From Nitrospinota bacterium (GTDB lineage Bacteria > Nitrospinota > Nitrospinia > Nitrospinales > Nitrospinaceae), in the NCBI GenBank assembly GCA_029879645.1, contig JAOUPX010000015.1:1-41946 (forward strand): 41,946 nt of DNA, read 5' to 3'. The first letter of the stretch is position 1. Every line of letters begins with the position of its first letter. The notes beneath the pieces were generated by a model, which saw nothing but the letters and a program-made list of their open reading frames with translations, had not been told where the DNA came from and made no database searches. This document shows positions 1 to 7,834 of the stretch, piece after piece. The position numbers and the translations under genes were made by a program.

Positions 1-136
1 CGTACCGTTCCTTGAGATGATCCACCACCCTGGCGAACTGAACGCCATCGCCCAACAGAGGCGTGATGTCCTTGAAGAGGATGCCTTCCTTGGGAAAGTC
101 GGGGATGTCACGAATGATCTGTTTCAGCGCTTCCAT
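1..136 (-). CDS. apt: Adenine phosphoribosyltransferase, N-terminal part
   Basis: The minus strand reads from an ATG at 134-136 to the window edge and gives 45 residues beginning [18 protein letters not shown] and continuing [13 protein letters not shown]. This is the characteristic N-terminus of Apt, which makes AMP from adenine and PRPP in the cytoplasm. An AAAGGA Shine-Dalgarno lies just upstream of the ATG. The PRPP-binding motif would lie outside the window, so only the N-terminal signature supports the call. The gene is cut by the window edge, not broken. Its substrate PRPP is made by prs, also present here. Confidence 0.88.
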   Translation of the reverse strand, partial: MEALKQIIRDIPDFPKEGILFKDITPLLGDGVQFARVVDHLKERY

Positions 137-153
137 TGCATTCCTTTCTGTTT

Positions 154-228
154 CTCCCCTCCTTTGGAAGAAGGGGATGGGGGTGGTTGATTTTCTCCCC
201 CTTGCAAGGGGGGCCGGGGGGGTTCTTC
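154..228. repeat. GC-rich intergenic repeat H, left copy
   Basis: This G/C-run-rich stretch contains CTCCCCTCCTTTGGAAG, then GGGGGTGGTTGAT and a second hairpin built on CCCCCTTGCAAGGGGG. Its reverse complement matches the element at 2652-2694 (ATCAACCACCCCCA, CCCCT and AGGAGGGGAG blocks). It lies between apt and the next gene and codes for nothing convincing. It looks like a dispersed palindromic element; I infer no function. Confidence 0.6.
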
Positions 229-267
229 CTTTTGCTTTTGCAGTTGCTCGATTTATTGAGCGGTTTT

Positions 268-375
268 GAGAATCTAAACATAGATCCTTCGTCGCCCCTG
301 GCTCCTCAGGATGACAATAAATATCTCTCTGTCATTCTGAGCGCTAGCGAAGAATCTGTGTTTAGATTTTTTTAA
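268..375. repeat. Palindromic intergenic repeat P, copy 1
   Basis: Two arms of about 45 bases face each other. The left arm contains AAACATAGATCCTTCGTCG and AGGATGACAA; the right arm contains TGTCATTCTGAGCG and GAAGAATCTGTGTTTAGA. The same arms occur at 2526-2635 in opposite orientation and at 16391-16483. The structure is MITE-like or REP-like, with no coding capacity. It may fold downstream of the M23 gene, which ends at 397 on the minus strand. Confidence 0.7.
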
Positions 376-396
376 TACCTTTTCAACCGAACCATA

Positions 397-1176
397 TCAT
401 TTTTTGCTGAGATAAAGCAGGGGGTTTTTGGGATGGGTGTCGTTACGCACTTCGAAATGCACGTGCGGTCCGCTGGCGCGACCGGTTTTGCCGACGCGCG
501 CGATCATCTGGCCGCGTTTCACCTTCGATCCCTTTTTGACCAGGTTGCGCGAGTTGTGCGCGTATACGGTGGTGAGGTTGCCCGGATGCTTGATGATCAC
601 CATCAGGCCGTATCCCGTCGGACCCCACCCGCTGAACTTTACCGTTCCCGGTCCGGCGGCGCGGATGGGCGTTCCGCGGCTGGCTCCAATATCGATGCCG
701 TGATGGTTCTTACCGCCGCGTGTGCCGAAGTGGGAAGTCAACACGCCGCCCCGCACCGGCCACATCAGTTGCCGCTTCCGGGTCGACGCGGTTTCTTTTC
801 TTTTGGGAACCGGCTTCTTCGGCGGGACAATCGTTTCTTCCGGAGAAACGGATTCGGAAGCATCCGGCCCGGTCTCCACCGTTGGCGCCACGTACACCAC
901 CCGGTCCCGGTCGGGAATCCAGAGATGGTGCCCGATATCCATATCCGACGGATCGGTGATGCCGTTAATTTTCTGCAGTTCCTCCACGCTGAGGCCGTAG
1001 GCCCTGGCGATGGAGTACAGGGTTTGACCTTTTTCCACCGGATGATAGACGCCTTTGGGCTCGCCGTACTCGTAATAAACCTGATCATAATAGGGCACGC
1101 CGCCGCAATTGGCGAGGGTCAGCCCCATTACCAGGCAAAGCGCAATGCGGACTATCGGCTGTCGGGAGAGGGTCAT
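397..1176 (-). CDS. LysM / M23 peptidase lipoprotein (NlpD-like)
   Basis: A 259-residue envelope lipoprotein. Residues 1-24 are a lipoprotein signal ending in the lipobox LANC (Cys24). A LysM peptidoglycan-binding domain spans about 44-90, followed by a Pro/Lys/Glu linker and an M23 (LytM) domain from about 140 to the end. The zinc ligands of active M23 endopeptidases are present: His158 and Asp162 in HHGIDIG, and His240 in HVHFE, with His207 in YAH. E. coli NlpD has a degenerate site, so this protein may cleave peptidoglycan itself rather than only activate amidases. It is divergent from the FG-GAP lipoprotein gene. The symbol nlpD is plausible but not assigned, because the intact site leaves the role open. 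Confidence 0.9.
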   Translation of the reverse strand: MTLSRQPIVRIALCLVMGLTLANCGGVPYYDQVYYEYGEPKGVYHPVEKGQTLYSIARAYGLSVEELQKINGITDPSDMDIGHHLWIPDRDRVVYVAPTVETGPDASESVSPEETIVPPKKPVPKRKETASTRKRQLMWPVRGGVLTSHFGTRGGKNHHGIDIGASRGTPIRAAGPGTVKFSGWGPTGYGLMVIIKHPGNLTTVYAHNSRNLVKKGSKVKRGQMIARVGKTGRASGPHVHFEVRNDTHPKNPLLYLSKK

Positions 1177-1208
1177 GGCGGAAGGGCAATAAGTTATTGT
1201 TAATTAAT

Positions 1209-1238
1209 AGCTTAAGATATTGAAAACCGGTCTGTCAA
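1209..1238 (-). promoter_or_regulatory. Possible sigma70 promoter for the M23 gene
   Basis: On the minus strand a perfect TTGACA (1233-1238) is followed after 18 bases by TAAGCT (1209-1214), a weak -10 hexamer. The gene starts at 1176. The -35 is convincing but the -10 is poor. Confidence 0.3.
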
Positions 1239-1343
1239 GGCGATTCCCGGCTTTACATGGTTCCTAACATCCTGTATAAACCGGGCTTAACGTGCCCGGC
1301 AGTGCGGCCCGAAATTAATCATCAACATTTCACGAGAATTCAT

Positions 1344-2483
1344 GTGACTCGCCTTATTCTGATAGCTTTCATTACCGCGGTGGTATTCAGCGGCCTGGCA
1401 GGGTGCGGCTCCGGCGCCAAAGACCCGCAACCGTTCGCCATACCCACCGCCTATAAAGTTGGGAAAAAACCTTCCACGATCGTTGCGCAGGACATGAACA
1501 ACGATGAGTTTCCTGACATTCTGGTACCGAACACCGACGACCACACGCTGATGTATTTCGAGGGCAACGGTGACGGGTCGTTCAAGGAACCGTTCGTGAT
1601 GCAGACCGGCAGGGAACCGGTGGCGCTTGCAGTAGCGGATTTCAACGGCGACCGTATTGCCGATGCCGCTGTATGCAATTACGGCGACGGCACGCTGTCC
1701 ATTTTCATCGGACAGAAAGACGGCGTGTTTAAGATTCTCGATCCGGTGAAGACCGGCAAACTGCCGATCGCCATCACCACCGGCGACTTCAACAACGACC
1801 GCAAGGCCGACCTGGCGGTGACCCTGCGGTTCGACAAGCTGATCATATTTCTCGGCAACGGCGACGGGAGTTTTAAAATGGCGGAGGCGTACAAGGCCCC
1901 CGGCACACCGGCCCGGCTGATCGCAGGCGATTATAACGGCGACAAGAATGAGGACCTCGCCATCACCTTCAACGCGATTAATATGGATTTCATCCGCCTC
2001 TACTTCGGCAGGGGAGACGGCACCTTTGAGACGCCGAAGAAAATCAAAGGCGGCAAACAGGCCAGTTTCATCACCCAGAGCGACATGAACGGCGATAACA
2101 ATATGGACCTGATCATCTCCAGCGCCACGGCGGACAGCCTGACCATTTTCCTGGGAGACGGCAAGGGGGGTTTTCAGAAACAGGAGGATTTCGCCGGGGA
2201 GAAAGGGCCGGGCTACATCGTTTCCGGAGAATTTACCGGCGACCGGATACCCGACCTGATCGTCTCCAACGTGCGCGACGGCGACATCTCGCTACTGCAG
2301 GGGCGGGGCGACGGATCGTTCATCTTTCCGCACTTCAATTATCCCGTAGGACGCCAGCCGCGTGCCATCGCCGGCGCCGACTTCAACAAAGACGGGCTGG
2401 AAGACCTCGCGGTATTGCTCTACGATTCCGCCACACTCCAGATCTTCATGCGCCGCATCGACAATCCCCGGGTTGAGTCATAG
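1344..2483 (+). CDS. FG-GAP/VCBS-repeat lipoprotein
   Basis: A 379-residue exported protein made of repeated blocks of about 45-50 residues with D-x-N-x-D-x-x-x-D calcium-binding loops (for example DMNNDEFPDI, DFNGDRIADA, DFNNDRKADL, DYNGDKNEDL). This is the FG-GAP/VCBS pattern that folds as a beta-propeller. I chose GTG at 1344 because it starts a compact lipoprotein signal (VTRLILIAFITAV, lipobox LAGC). The ATG at 1257 in the same frame adds 29 residues and spoils the signal. A weak GAGA lies upstream. Such proteins act in surface binding or adhesion; the ligand is not predictable. The gene and its divergent neighbour sit between mirrored repeats. Confidence 0.85.
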   Translation: MTRLILIAFITAVVFSGLAGCGSGAKDPQPFAIPTAYKVGKKPSTIVAQDMNNDEFPDILVPNTDDHTLMYFEGNGDGSFKEPFVMQTGREPVALAVADFNGDRIADAAVCNYGDGTLSIFIGQKDGVFKILDPVKTGKLPIAITTGDFNNDRKADLAVTLRFDKLIIFLGNGDGSFKMAEAYKAPGTPARLIAGDYNGDKNEDLAITFNAINMDFIRLYFGRGDGTFETPKKIKGGKQASFITQSDMNGDNNMDLIISSATADSLTIFLGDGKGGFQKQEDFAGEKGPGYIVSGEFTGDRIPDLIVSNVRDGDISLLQGRGDGSFIFPHFNYPVGRQPRAIAGADFNKDGLEDLAVLLYDSATLQIFMRRIDNPRVES

Positions 2484-2525
2484 ACTCGTTAACCACCGAG
2501 AATGTGGACCAACAAAAAAACTAGA

Positions 2526-2635
2526 AGAATCCATGTTTAGATTCTTCACTCCACTGCGTTTCGTTCAGAATGACAAAGAGATACGTCTTGTCATTCTGAG
2601 GAGCGATAGCGACGAAGAATCTATGTTTAGAATTT
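2526..2635. repeat. Palindromic intergenic repeat P, copy 2
   Basis: Facing arms contain GTTTAGATTCTTCACTCC with TTCAGAATGACAA, and TTGTCATTCTGAGGAGCG with GACGAAGAATCTATGTTTAG. It matches the reverse complement of the copy at 268-375, so the two copies are inverted relative to each other around the 397-2483 gene pair. Confidence 0.7.
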
Positions 2636-2651
2636 TATAAAAGGAAAAGTT

Positions 2652-2694
2652 ATCAACCACCCCCAGCCCCTCCTTAGGAAGGAGGGGAGTTGAT
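2652..2694. repeat. GC-rich intergenic repeat H, right copy
   Basis: A near-perfect hairpin: outer arms ATCAAC and GTTGAT enclose CCCCTCCTT-AGG-AAGGAGGGG. It is the inverted counterpart of 154-228. It lies just past the 3' end of the minus-strand ExeA-like gene and may also act as a terminator, though no strong U-tract follows on either strand. Confidence 0.6.
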
Positions 2695-2728
2695 TATTCC
2701 AACGCTGCTTTAAAATGGAGAAATTATA

Positions 2729-4843
2729 TTACCCGCCGGTGAGTTTGGGGGCATCGTAAGATGGCAGGCGGTTGTAGAGGATCATCTGGGTTTCGGTATC
2801 GAGTCTTCCATGATCCTTGAGGTTGTGATACCGCTGGAATTTCGCCACGGCATCGGCGGTACGCTGTCCATACTTGGGATCGGGCTGATCTTTATAGTAA
2901 CCGAGCAGAGACAACTGCTGTTGCAGCCATTTGGCCGAATCGCCCTTATAGCCGGTTTTCATTTCGCCGGGCAATTCCTCGAAGTTTTTCCAGGGCACCC
3001 AGGCCTTATGCGTCCACAGTGATTCAAACAACGCCAGCGGAATTTCAAACGTTTCGTTGGACCGGAACACACCGGCATTTCCCTTGAGTCCCACCAGCGC
3101 CAGATAACGCGCACCTTTGCCGTCGGGCAGGTTGACTTCCACCATCGCAGGATAGTTGAGTGTGGTCAACCGGTTCAGGTTGCTGTTCGTTTCAAATACA
3201 GAGATTCCATAGTCGGTTTTCAGAATACTCTGTGCCTTCGGGGTAAGGGTCACCGTCTCTTTCTTGAAGGCGCGCCAGCGTTTCAGCACCCAGCGCGCGG
3301 CCTCGATTTTGCTTTCGCCGGTGGAGAGCGTGGCCAGCTGGTTGATCAGCTCCGCCTCGCCGGTAAACTGAACGGGGACCTCCGTTTCGCCGGCCGGGTC
3401 TGCAGTCCCTTCCGTCAACCCGGAGGATTGTTCTGCCGAATTGCCGGAGGATGCCAGCGTGCGGGTTTTGGGCGCAGGCGATTGCACCAGTTTTCCCGAT
3501 TGCGCCAGGTTCATCGGGGCCTGCTCGATCATCTGATTGAGGCTGGTCTGCGGCGGCGGCATGTCGCTGGATAAGGGAAACTGGGTATAAAAATAGAACG
3601 CAATGAATGTCAGGCCTCCGATCACCATCATCCCGGCGCCCAGTTTCTTCTGCCATCCCGTGCGTGCGGGTTTCGGCTGGATTTCCCCCAGCTCCTTCTC
3701 CGCCCGGTGGACCACATCCCTGTCGATCTTCTTTACGCCTTCAAGGTGCGCCTGCGCCAGGGTCTGTTCGGCCAGGCGGTTGATCAATCGCGGCAGGCCG
3801 TTGGAGTACCGGAACACAGCATCGGCCGCCGGACGATTGAAGGCCACCTTACCCTTGCCACCGGCCACATTCAGACGATGCTGGATATAACCGTGCGTCT
3901 CTTCCACGTTGAGCGGGAGCAGTTCCCATTGAACGCTGACGCGTTGTTGCAGTTGACGCAGATCCGGACGGTTGAGAGTTTTATCCAGTTCCGGCTGGCC
4001 GATCAGAATGATCTGCAGGAGCTTGTGCTTTTCGGTTTCCAGGTTGGACAGGATGCGCAATTCCTCGAGTATCTCCGACGCCAGGTCCTGAGCCTCGTCG
4101 ACCAGGACGGCGACACTGCGTCCCTGCCCGGTTTTTGTGATGAGAAATTTCCTTAAATGAAACAGCAGGTCTTTTTTGTTGGTGCTGTCCGAAGGCAGGC
4201 CGAACTCGGCGTTGATGGATTGCATCAGCTCCACTGCCGATGTACAGGGGTGAAACAGGTAGGCGAAATCGATGCCCGAATTCAGTTCCTTCAAAAAACT
4301 CCGGCATAGAGTGGTTTTGCCGGTGCCCGCGTCGCCCACGATTTTGACGATCCCCTTGTTCTCCTGAATGGCAATGACCAGTTCCGTCAGCACTTCCTTG
4401 TGGCGCGAGCTCAAATAAAAATAGTTCGGATCGGGGGTCAGTTCGAACGGCTTCTCATTCAATCCAAAAAATTCCAGAAAACTCCGGGATTGTTTCCGGC
4501 GGGCAATCATCACTTCCACCTCGCCAACCGCTCGCGGTTGGACCGGGGTTGCTGGAGTGGAGACGCTTGGCGTGCCCGGCTGGCTGCTTTCCGATTCGGC
4601 GGTAAAATGCATCCGCGCGTTGTATGCCGCACGCTTGGCCTCATCCGAAAGCAAATCGTACGCTTCCTGCACCTTTTCGATCTGCTCGGTCAGCGAACCT
4701 TCGAGGAGACCCGGCTTGGGACGCTCCTGGGGATAATCAAAATAACGGATCCAGCCCAGATACGATTCCTTGACTTCCTGCGGTGAGGCCTGCGGCGAAA
4801 TTCCCAGGGCTTTATAGTAATCGGTATGCTTGACAGTGGACAC
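2729..4843 (-). CDS. J-like / ExeA-type AAA+ ATPase / peptidoglycan-binding fusion
   Basis: A 704-residue inner-membrane protein. Residues 8-78 resemble a DnaJ J-domain (DYYKALGISPQASPQEVK at the start, AYDLLSDEAKRAAYN at the end), but the HPD loop is replaced by YFDYPQERPK. Residues about 122-385 form an ExeA/GspA AAA+ domain with Walker A GDAGTGKT (170-177), Walker B VAVLVDEAQDL and sensor-like ILIGQPEL. A transmembrane helix lies at about 403-421, then a Pro/Ser linker, a periplasmic region and a peptidoglycan_binding_1 domain at about 632-696. ExeA proteins use ATP to help the type II secretin through the peptidoglycan. No gsp gene lies nearby, so the client is unknown. The J-like module is an unusual addition. 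Confidence 0.88.
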   Translation of the reverse strand: MSTVKHTDYYKALGISPQASPQEVKESYLGWIRYFDYPQERPKPGLLEGSLTEQIEKVQEAYDLLSDEAKRAAYNARMHFTAESESSQPGTPSVSTPATPVQPRAVGEVEVMIARRKQSRSFLEFFGLNEKPFELTPDPNYFYLSSRHKEVLTELVIAIQENKGIVKIVGDAGTGKTTLCRSFLKELNSGIDFAYLFHPCTSAVELMQSINAEFGLPSDSTNKKDLLFHLRKFLITKTGQGRSVAVLVDEAQDLASEILEELRILSNLETEKHKLLQIILIGQPELDKTLNRPDLRQLQQRVSVQWELLPLNVEETHGYIQHRLNVAGGKGKVAFNRPAADAVFRYSNGLPRLINRLAEQTLAQAHLEGVKKIDRDVVHRAEKELGEIQPKPARTGWQKKLGAGMMVIGGLTFIAFYFYTQFPLSSDMPPPQTSLNQMIEQAPMNLAQSGKLVQSPAPKTRTLASSGNSAEQSSGLTEGTADPAGETEVPVQFTGEAELINQLATLSTGESKIEAARWVLKRWRAFKKETVTLTPKAQSILKTDYGISVFETNSNLNRLTTLNYPAMVEVNLPDGKGARYLALVGLKGNAGVFRSNETFEIPLALFESLWTHKAWVPWKNFEELPGEMKTGYKGDSAKWLQQQLSLLGYYKDQPDPKYGQRTADAVAKFQRYHNLKDHGRLDTETQMILYNRLPSYDAPKLTGG

Positions 4844-5003
4844 GGCGCACTCTCCGGATGGGGTATTCGTGGTTAACTCGTAAAAAATGGCGACAGTGTG
4901 CCGCCGCTCTTATATTACAAATTACGACCCACCCTGTAAACAAAAAATGGCAAATAAAACCTTATAAATCAATATGATAATTAGAGGTCTCCGGAGCGGG
5001 GCA

Positions 5004-5108
5004 ATGAGTGTGAAAATCCCTGATAAAGGGGCAGTGATGTTGACCGGACCGGGGTCTGCGGGGTATTGTAGGCCCAGCTTTACTGACAACAGGACCCGGA
5101 AAATATGA
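5004..5108 (+). CDS. Possible 34-residue upstream ORF coupled to yacG
   Basis: An ATG at 5004 follows GGAGCGGGGCA and opens a 34-codon frame ([15 protein letters not shown]...). Its TGA (5106-5108) overlaps the ATG of yacG at 5105 as ATGA. The arrangement would allow translational coupling. No family is recognised and composition alone does not prove it is coding. Confidence 0.25.
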   Translation: MSVKIPDKGAVMLTGPGSAGYCRPSFTDNRTRKI

Positions 5109-5296
5109 AGTCAAAACCAAAGCCGAAGTGCCCCATCTGCAAGAAACCAGTGGTCAGGAAGGGCAACGCCTTTTTACCATTCTGCAGTGAGCAGTGCCGG
5201 TTGATCGATCTCGGCCAATGGCTGGACGGCGGCTATTCTGTTCCGGGTATCGATTCCCCCTCCGCACCCGATTCCGATTCTCCGGAAAATAATTAA
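5105..5296 (+). CDS. yacG: DNA gyrase inhibitor YacG, zinc-binding
   Basis: A 63-residue protein with the YacG four-cysteine zinc site: CPICKKPV near residue 9 and [15 protein letters not shown] near residue 26. The tail after the WLDGGY motif is Ser/Asp/Pro-rich. In E. coli YacG binds GyrB and inhibits gyrase. The length is normal for the family. The usual neighbour coaE is absent here. The ATG overlaps a short upstream reading frame and no strong Shine-Dalgarno is seen next to it. Confidence 0.9.
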   Translation: MKSKPKPKCPICKKPVVRKGNAFLPFCSEQCRLIDLGQWLDGGYSVPGIDSPSAPDSDSPENN

Positions 5297-5350
5297 TAAG
5301 CTGCGGTGACACCTGTTCAATCGCGATATTCCGCCTCAGCTGAGTTTGCT

Positions 5351-5377
5351 GCGGGCCTTGCCCGGCTCCTGCCCGGA
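5351..5377. repeat. GC-rich repeat C, copy 1
   Basis: GCGGGCCTTGCCCGG followed by CTCCTGCCCGGA, 27 bases, differs by one base from 14689-14715 and is also related to 14867-14888. It lies downstream of yacG. A separate perfect hairpin CCAGCGT-C-ACGCTGG occurs at 5439-5453 next to the stop codon of the following minus-strand gene. Confidence 0.55.
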
Positions 5378-5453
5378 GGGGGAACTGGCTGACTGCTAAC
5401 GGCAACCAAATTCCCCGAGCGCAATTCAGAATCTGTGTCCAGCGTCACGCTGG

Positions 5454-5921
5454 TTAGGGCTTAATGTAGAGGTAGCCCTGTTCCTGGAGGTCGGCGATGC
5501 GTTTCACGGCCACCGGATGCGCGGTCGGCTGGAATCCCGGTGTCAGTTTGTCCAGAGGCCGATCAAACAGTTTCATGGACACCTGGCACATTTCCGGCTC
5601 CACACCCTTATCCAGAACGGCTTTCAGCTTGGCCTTCAGGGCGGGGTCGACCGTTTCCTTGTCGAACAGCATGAGGGCAGGTCCATGCACCACCACTTTG
5701 ATATCGATCTTGTCCGGACCACCTTCCGCTTCGATGTGTTTGTTGATCAGCGCCATGGCGTACTTGGCGGTGCCGACATCGGAGCCGTCGATGTGATACA
5801 GCACTTTCAGTTTGCCGTCCGGCGTGCGGTGGTTGTCCGCTCCCGCCTGCGCGGGAACCGTTCCGGCCATCAGGAAAATACCTATCAGTAAGAATCCCAA
5901 AATCCATGGTCGTTGCGACAT
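5454..5921 (-). CDS. Exported DsrE/DsrF-like protein
   Basis: A 155-residue protein with a signal peptide (MSQRPWILGFLLIGIFLMAG, cleavage near VPAQA-GA) followed by a DsrE-like fold: VLYHIDGSDVGTAKYAMAL near the N-terminus, a central KVVVHGPALMLF strand and one cysteine in EPEMCQVSMK at the usual DsrE cysteine region. I chose ATG 5921 because AGGAGG lies 5 bases upstream; the same frame extends to 6020 without a signal peptide at its start. DsrE-family proteins handle sulfur, often as persulfide carriers. Periplasmic members like this one are usually uncharacterised. Function here is an inference from fold similarity. Confidence 0.8.
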   Translation of the reverse strand: MSQRPWILGFLLIGIFLMAGTVPAQAGADNHRTPDGKLKVLYHIDGSDVGTAKYAMALINKHIEAEGGPDKIDIKVVVHGPALMLFDKETVDPALKAKLKAVLDKGVEPEMCQVSMKLFDRPLDKLTPGFQPTAHPVAVKRIADLQEQGYLYIKP

Positions 5922-6029
5922 ATAATCCTCCTGGAACCGTGTTCCAAACATTTTTCTTGTGAGACCCGTCCAAGGGCGAAAGGGTATGGAACCGAGTGTA
6001 TCACGGCTGGAATTCACCAAACCAAAATC

Positions 6030-6425
6030 TCAGCGGCTTTTTCTGGGGGCGTCCGTCTTGGGAATGGCGGGGAGGTCGTTGAAGCTCAGTTTGTATCCGG
6101 GGTGCGCGTATTGGAACAGCAGGTCGATCACCTGCCGGATGGCGGCAACATGATACTTGCGCGCCGGGGCGCCGTCGAAGTGCGGATCGTCCTCTTCTAT
6201 CGAGATGGTCCCCGGATTCAGATAGTTCAGGTAGAACGCGCCGAGGGGCCGGAACTTTTCCAGCGGCTCATCCTCCGGACAGGAGTTGACGATGATCATG
6301 TGCACGTCCTGTCCCGGCGTGGAGTACACCTCGAACAGGCCGCCGTCTTTAATCGTATTGCGGCGGCAATAATCCAGAATCCTCTGCGCATCCTCGACCG
6401 AAACTTCCCTGTAAACAACGTGCAC
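6030..6425 (-). CDS. Uncharacterised 131-residue cytoplasmic protein
   Basis: A soluble protein starting at GTG 6425, supported by AGGAGG five bases upstream. The sequence (MHVVYREVSVEDAQRILDYC at the start, then MIIVNSCPEDEPLEKF and PLGAFYLNYLNPGTISIEED) has no signal peptide or membrane segment. It ends in a basic, Pro-rich tail. I recognise no family. It is transcribed divergently from the gene at 6548 and lies about 100 bases upstream of the DsrE-like gene, on the same strand, so the two may be co-transcribed. Confidence 0.75.
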   Translation of the reverse strand: MHVVYREVSVEDAQRILDYCRRNTIKDGGLFEVYSTPGQDVHMIIVNSCPEDEPLEKFRPLGAFYLNYLNPGTISIEEDDPHFDGAPARKYHVAAIRQVIDLLFQYAHPGYKLSFNDLPAIPKTDAPRKSR

Positions 6426-6547
6426 GAACGCCTCCTGCGGTTTGCGTATTCCCGATTATGTGTTTTGGCGGCGCGGTTTGCAAACAAATAAAATAGTGAT
6501 ATTGTTAGGAAAGATACCCTTATCAGCCCTTGTCCCCTGGTGACCTC

Positions 6548-7138
6548 ATGAACGATAGACTGGAAATGCTGTTGGAAAAATTCCGGACGCTGGAGCGCGA
6601 ACTTGCAATGGAGCTTCAGAAAAAGCAGGAGGAATTTTTCTACGAGGTGCATCGGAAAAAAGTCCGGTTCCAGCGGGATATCAAGCTGAAGCATCGTCAA
6701 TTAATGCAAAACGCGCTTCAATACATCCGCGAAGCGCGACCGATGGCAATCCTCACCCTGCCGGTCATCTGGGCCTGCCTGATCCCGGCCCTGCTGCTGG
6801 ACCTGGCCATCTCCATTTATCAGGCCATTTGTTTTCCGGTGTACGGCATTCCCAAAGTGCGGCGGGGGGACTATATCGTTCTGGACCGGCACAATCTGAG
6901 TTATTTGAACGCCATTGAAAAACTGAACTGCATGTATTGCGGATACTTCAACGGCCTGGTGGCCTATGCGCGGGAAATGGCGGCGCGCACGGAACAGCAC
7001 TGGTGTCCAATCAAACATGCCCGGCGGGTGGGTGATATTCACAGCCGCTACAAATATTTTTTCGATTACGGCGACGCCAAACGGTACCGCCAGGAAATCG
7101 AAACCGTCCGCCGCGAATTCGAGGACATCAAACAATGA
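6548..7138 (+). CDS. Conserved membrane protein with Cys motifs
   Basis: A 196-residue protein. The first 60 residues are a highly charged helix, probably coiled coil (RLEMLLEKFRTLERELAMEL). A strong hydrophobic segment follows (PMAILTLPVIWACLIPALLL) with a second one (AISIYQAICFPVYGI). The C-terminal cytoplasmic part has CMYCGYFNG and WCPIKHARR, which could bind a metal or act in redox. ATG 6548 has GGTGA five bases upstream; a TTG at 6530 would add six residues. I recall similar unnamed proteins in other Gram-negative bacteria but know no function. It is followed 37 bases later by the DUF2059 gene. Confidence 0.8.
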   Translation: MNDRLEMLLEKFRTLERELAMELQKKQEEFFYEVHRKKVRFQRDIKLKHRQLMQNALQYIREARPMAILTLPVIWACLIPALLLDLAISIYQAICFPVYGIPKVRRGDYIVLDRHNLSYLNAIEKLNCMYCGYFNGLVAYAREMAARTEQHWCPIKHARRVGDIHSRYKYFFDYGDAKRYRQEIETVRREFEDIKQ

Positions 7139-7175
7139 AATTCTTCTATACGCAACATACAGCCGGAGTTAATTT

Positions 7176-7703
7176 ATGAAACCCAACTTGTTTAAAACCC
7201 TTGCCGGCATCGCCGTGACGGCTCTCCTGTTCCTGACCGCAATCTCCCCGGCATTCGGCGTGGTGGCCAACCCCGGCGATGCCAAAGCGCGGGATATCCG
7301 AAAATTACTGGAGGTATCCGGTATTTACGATCAACTGGACCTGATGAAAAACAATCTGCTGAATCAGTACTCAATGGGTTTCTCAGGTGCCTACCCGAAA
7401 ACCCCTGATGCCTTCTGGGAAGAGTACTATCAACTGATTACCCAGAAGGACATCGATGTCCTGGTGGAGCGGATGATTCCCGTGTACGACAAAAACATGT
7501 CGCACGAGGTGATCCGCAAACTGATCGAGATGTTCGAGACGCCGTTCTGGCAGGAATGGAAAGTGAAAATGCCCGCCATCAGCCGCGAGGCGGGACTGAT
7601 CGGCAGCGAGTGGGGGCAGGCCATTTTGCAGTCGGACCCCTTCAATCAACAATTGAAAGCGCTGATTGAAAAACATGATCTTGAAGGACTGAACCCGCAA
7701 TAA
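7176..7703 (+). CDS. DUF2059 exported protein
   Basis: A 175-residue protein with a signal peptide (KTLAGIAVTALLFLTAISPAFG, mature from about residue 29) and a helical DUF2059 domain, recognised by KLLEVSGIYDQLDLMKN, VYDKNMSHEVIRKLIEMFET and PFWQEWKVKMPAI. DUF2059 proteins are periplasmic with no defined role. GGAG precedes the ATG. It probably shares a transcript with the preceding membrane-protein gene. A hairpin at the stop codon may end the unit. Confidence 0.85.
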   Translation: MKPNLFKTLAGIAVTALLFLTAISPAFGVVANPGDAKARDIRKLLEVSGIYDQLDLMKNNLLNQYSMGFSGAYPKTPDAFWEEYYQLITQKDIDVLVERMIPVYDKNMSHEVIRKLIEMFETPFWQEWKVKMPAISREAGLIGSEWGQAILQSDPFNQQLKALIEKHDLEGLNPQ

Positions 7704-7727
7704 CCCGTGACTTAAAGTGCGGGTTTT
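7702..7727 (+). terminator. Probable terminator after the DUF2059 gene
   Basis: AACCCG at 7702-7707 pairs with CGGGTT at 7720-7725, with an inner ACTT/AAGT pairing, followed by a short TTTT. The hairpin overlaps the stop codon. Confidence 0.5.
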
Positions 7728-7834
7728 CAGTGTCACTCAGGCGCTTTCCCTCCGGACCACAATTTAAGCTCCCGCCCATCCTGCGTTCCCACTATAATAA
7801 TAGTGAGCGCACGCACATTTTTTCGGGTACCCAA

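Noticed and set aside
268-375. Possible CRISPR or tandem repeat in the P elements
   Set aside because: Each locus has only two inverted arms, with no regular direct repeats or spacers and no cas genes.
433-1203. Long plus-strand frame over the M23 gene
   Set aside because: It is the antisense shadow of a gene with full LysM and M23 motifs; the translated product has no recognisable domain.
1257-1343. N-terminal extension of the FG-GAP gene from ATG 1257
   Set aside because: The 29 added residues break the lipoprotein signal that starts cleanly at GTG 1344.
5454-6425. Periplasmic DsrE gene as part of a dsr sulfur-oxidation cluster
   Set aside because: No dsrA, dsrB, dsrF, dsrH or other sulfur genes lie nearby, so only the fold can be claimed.
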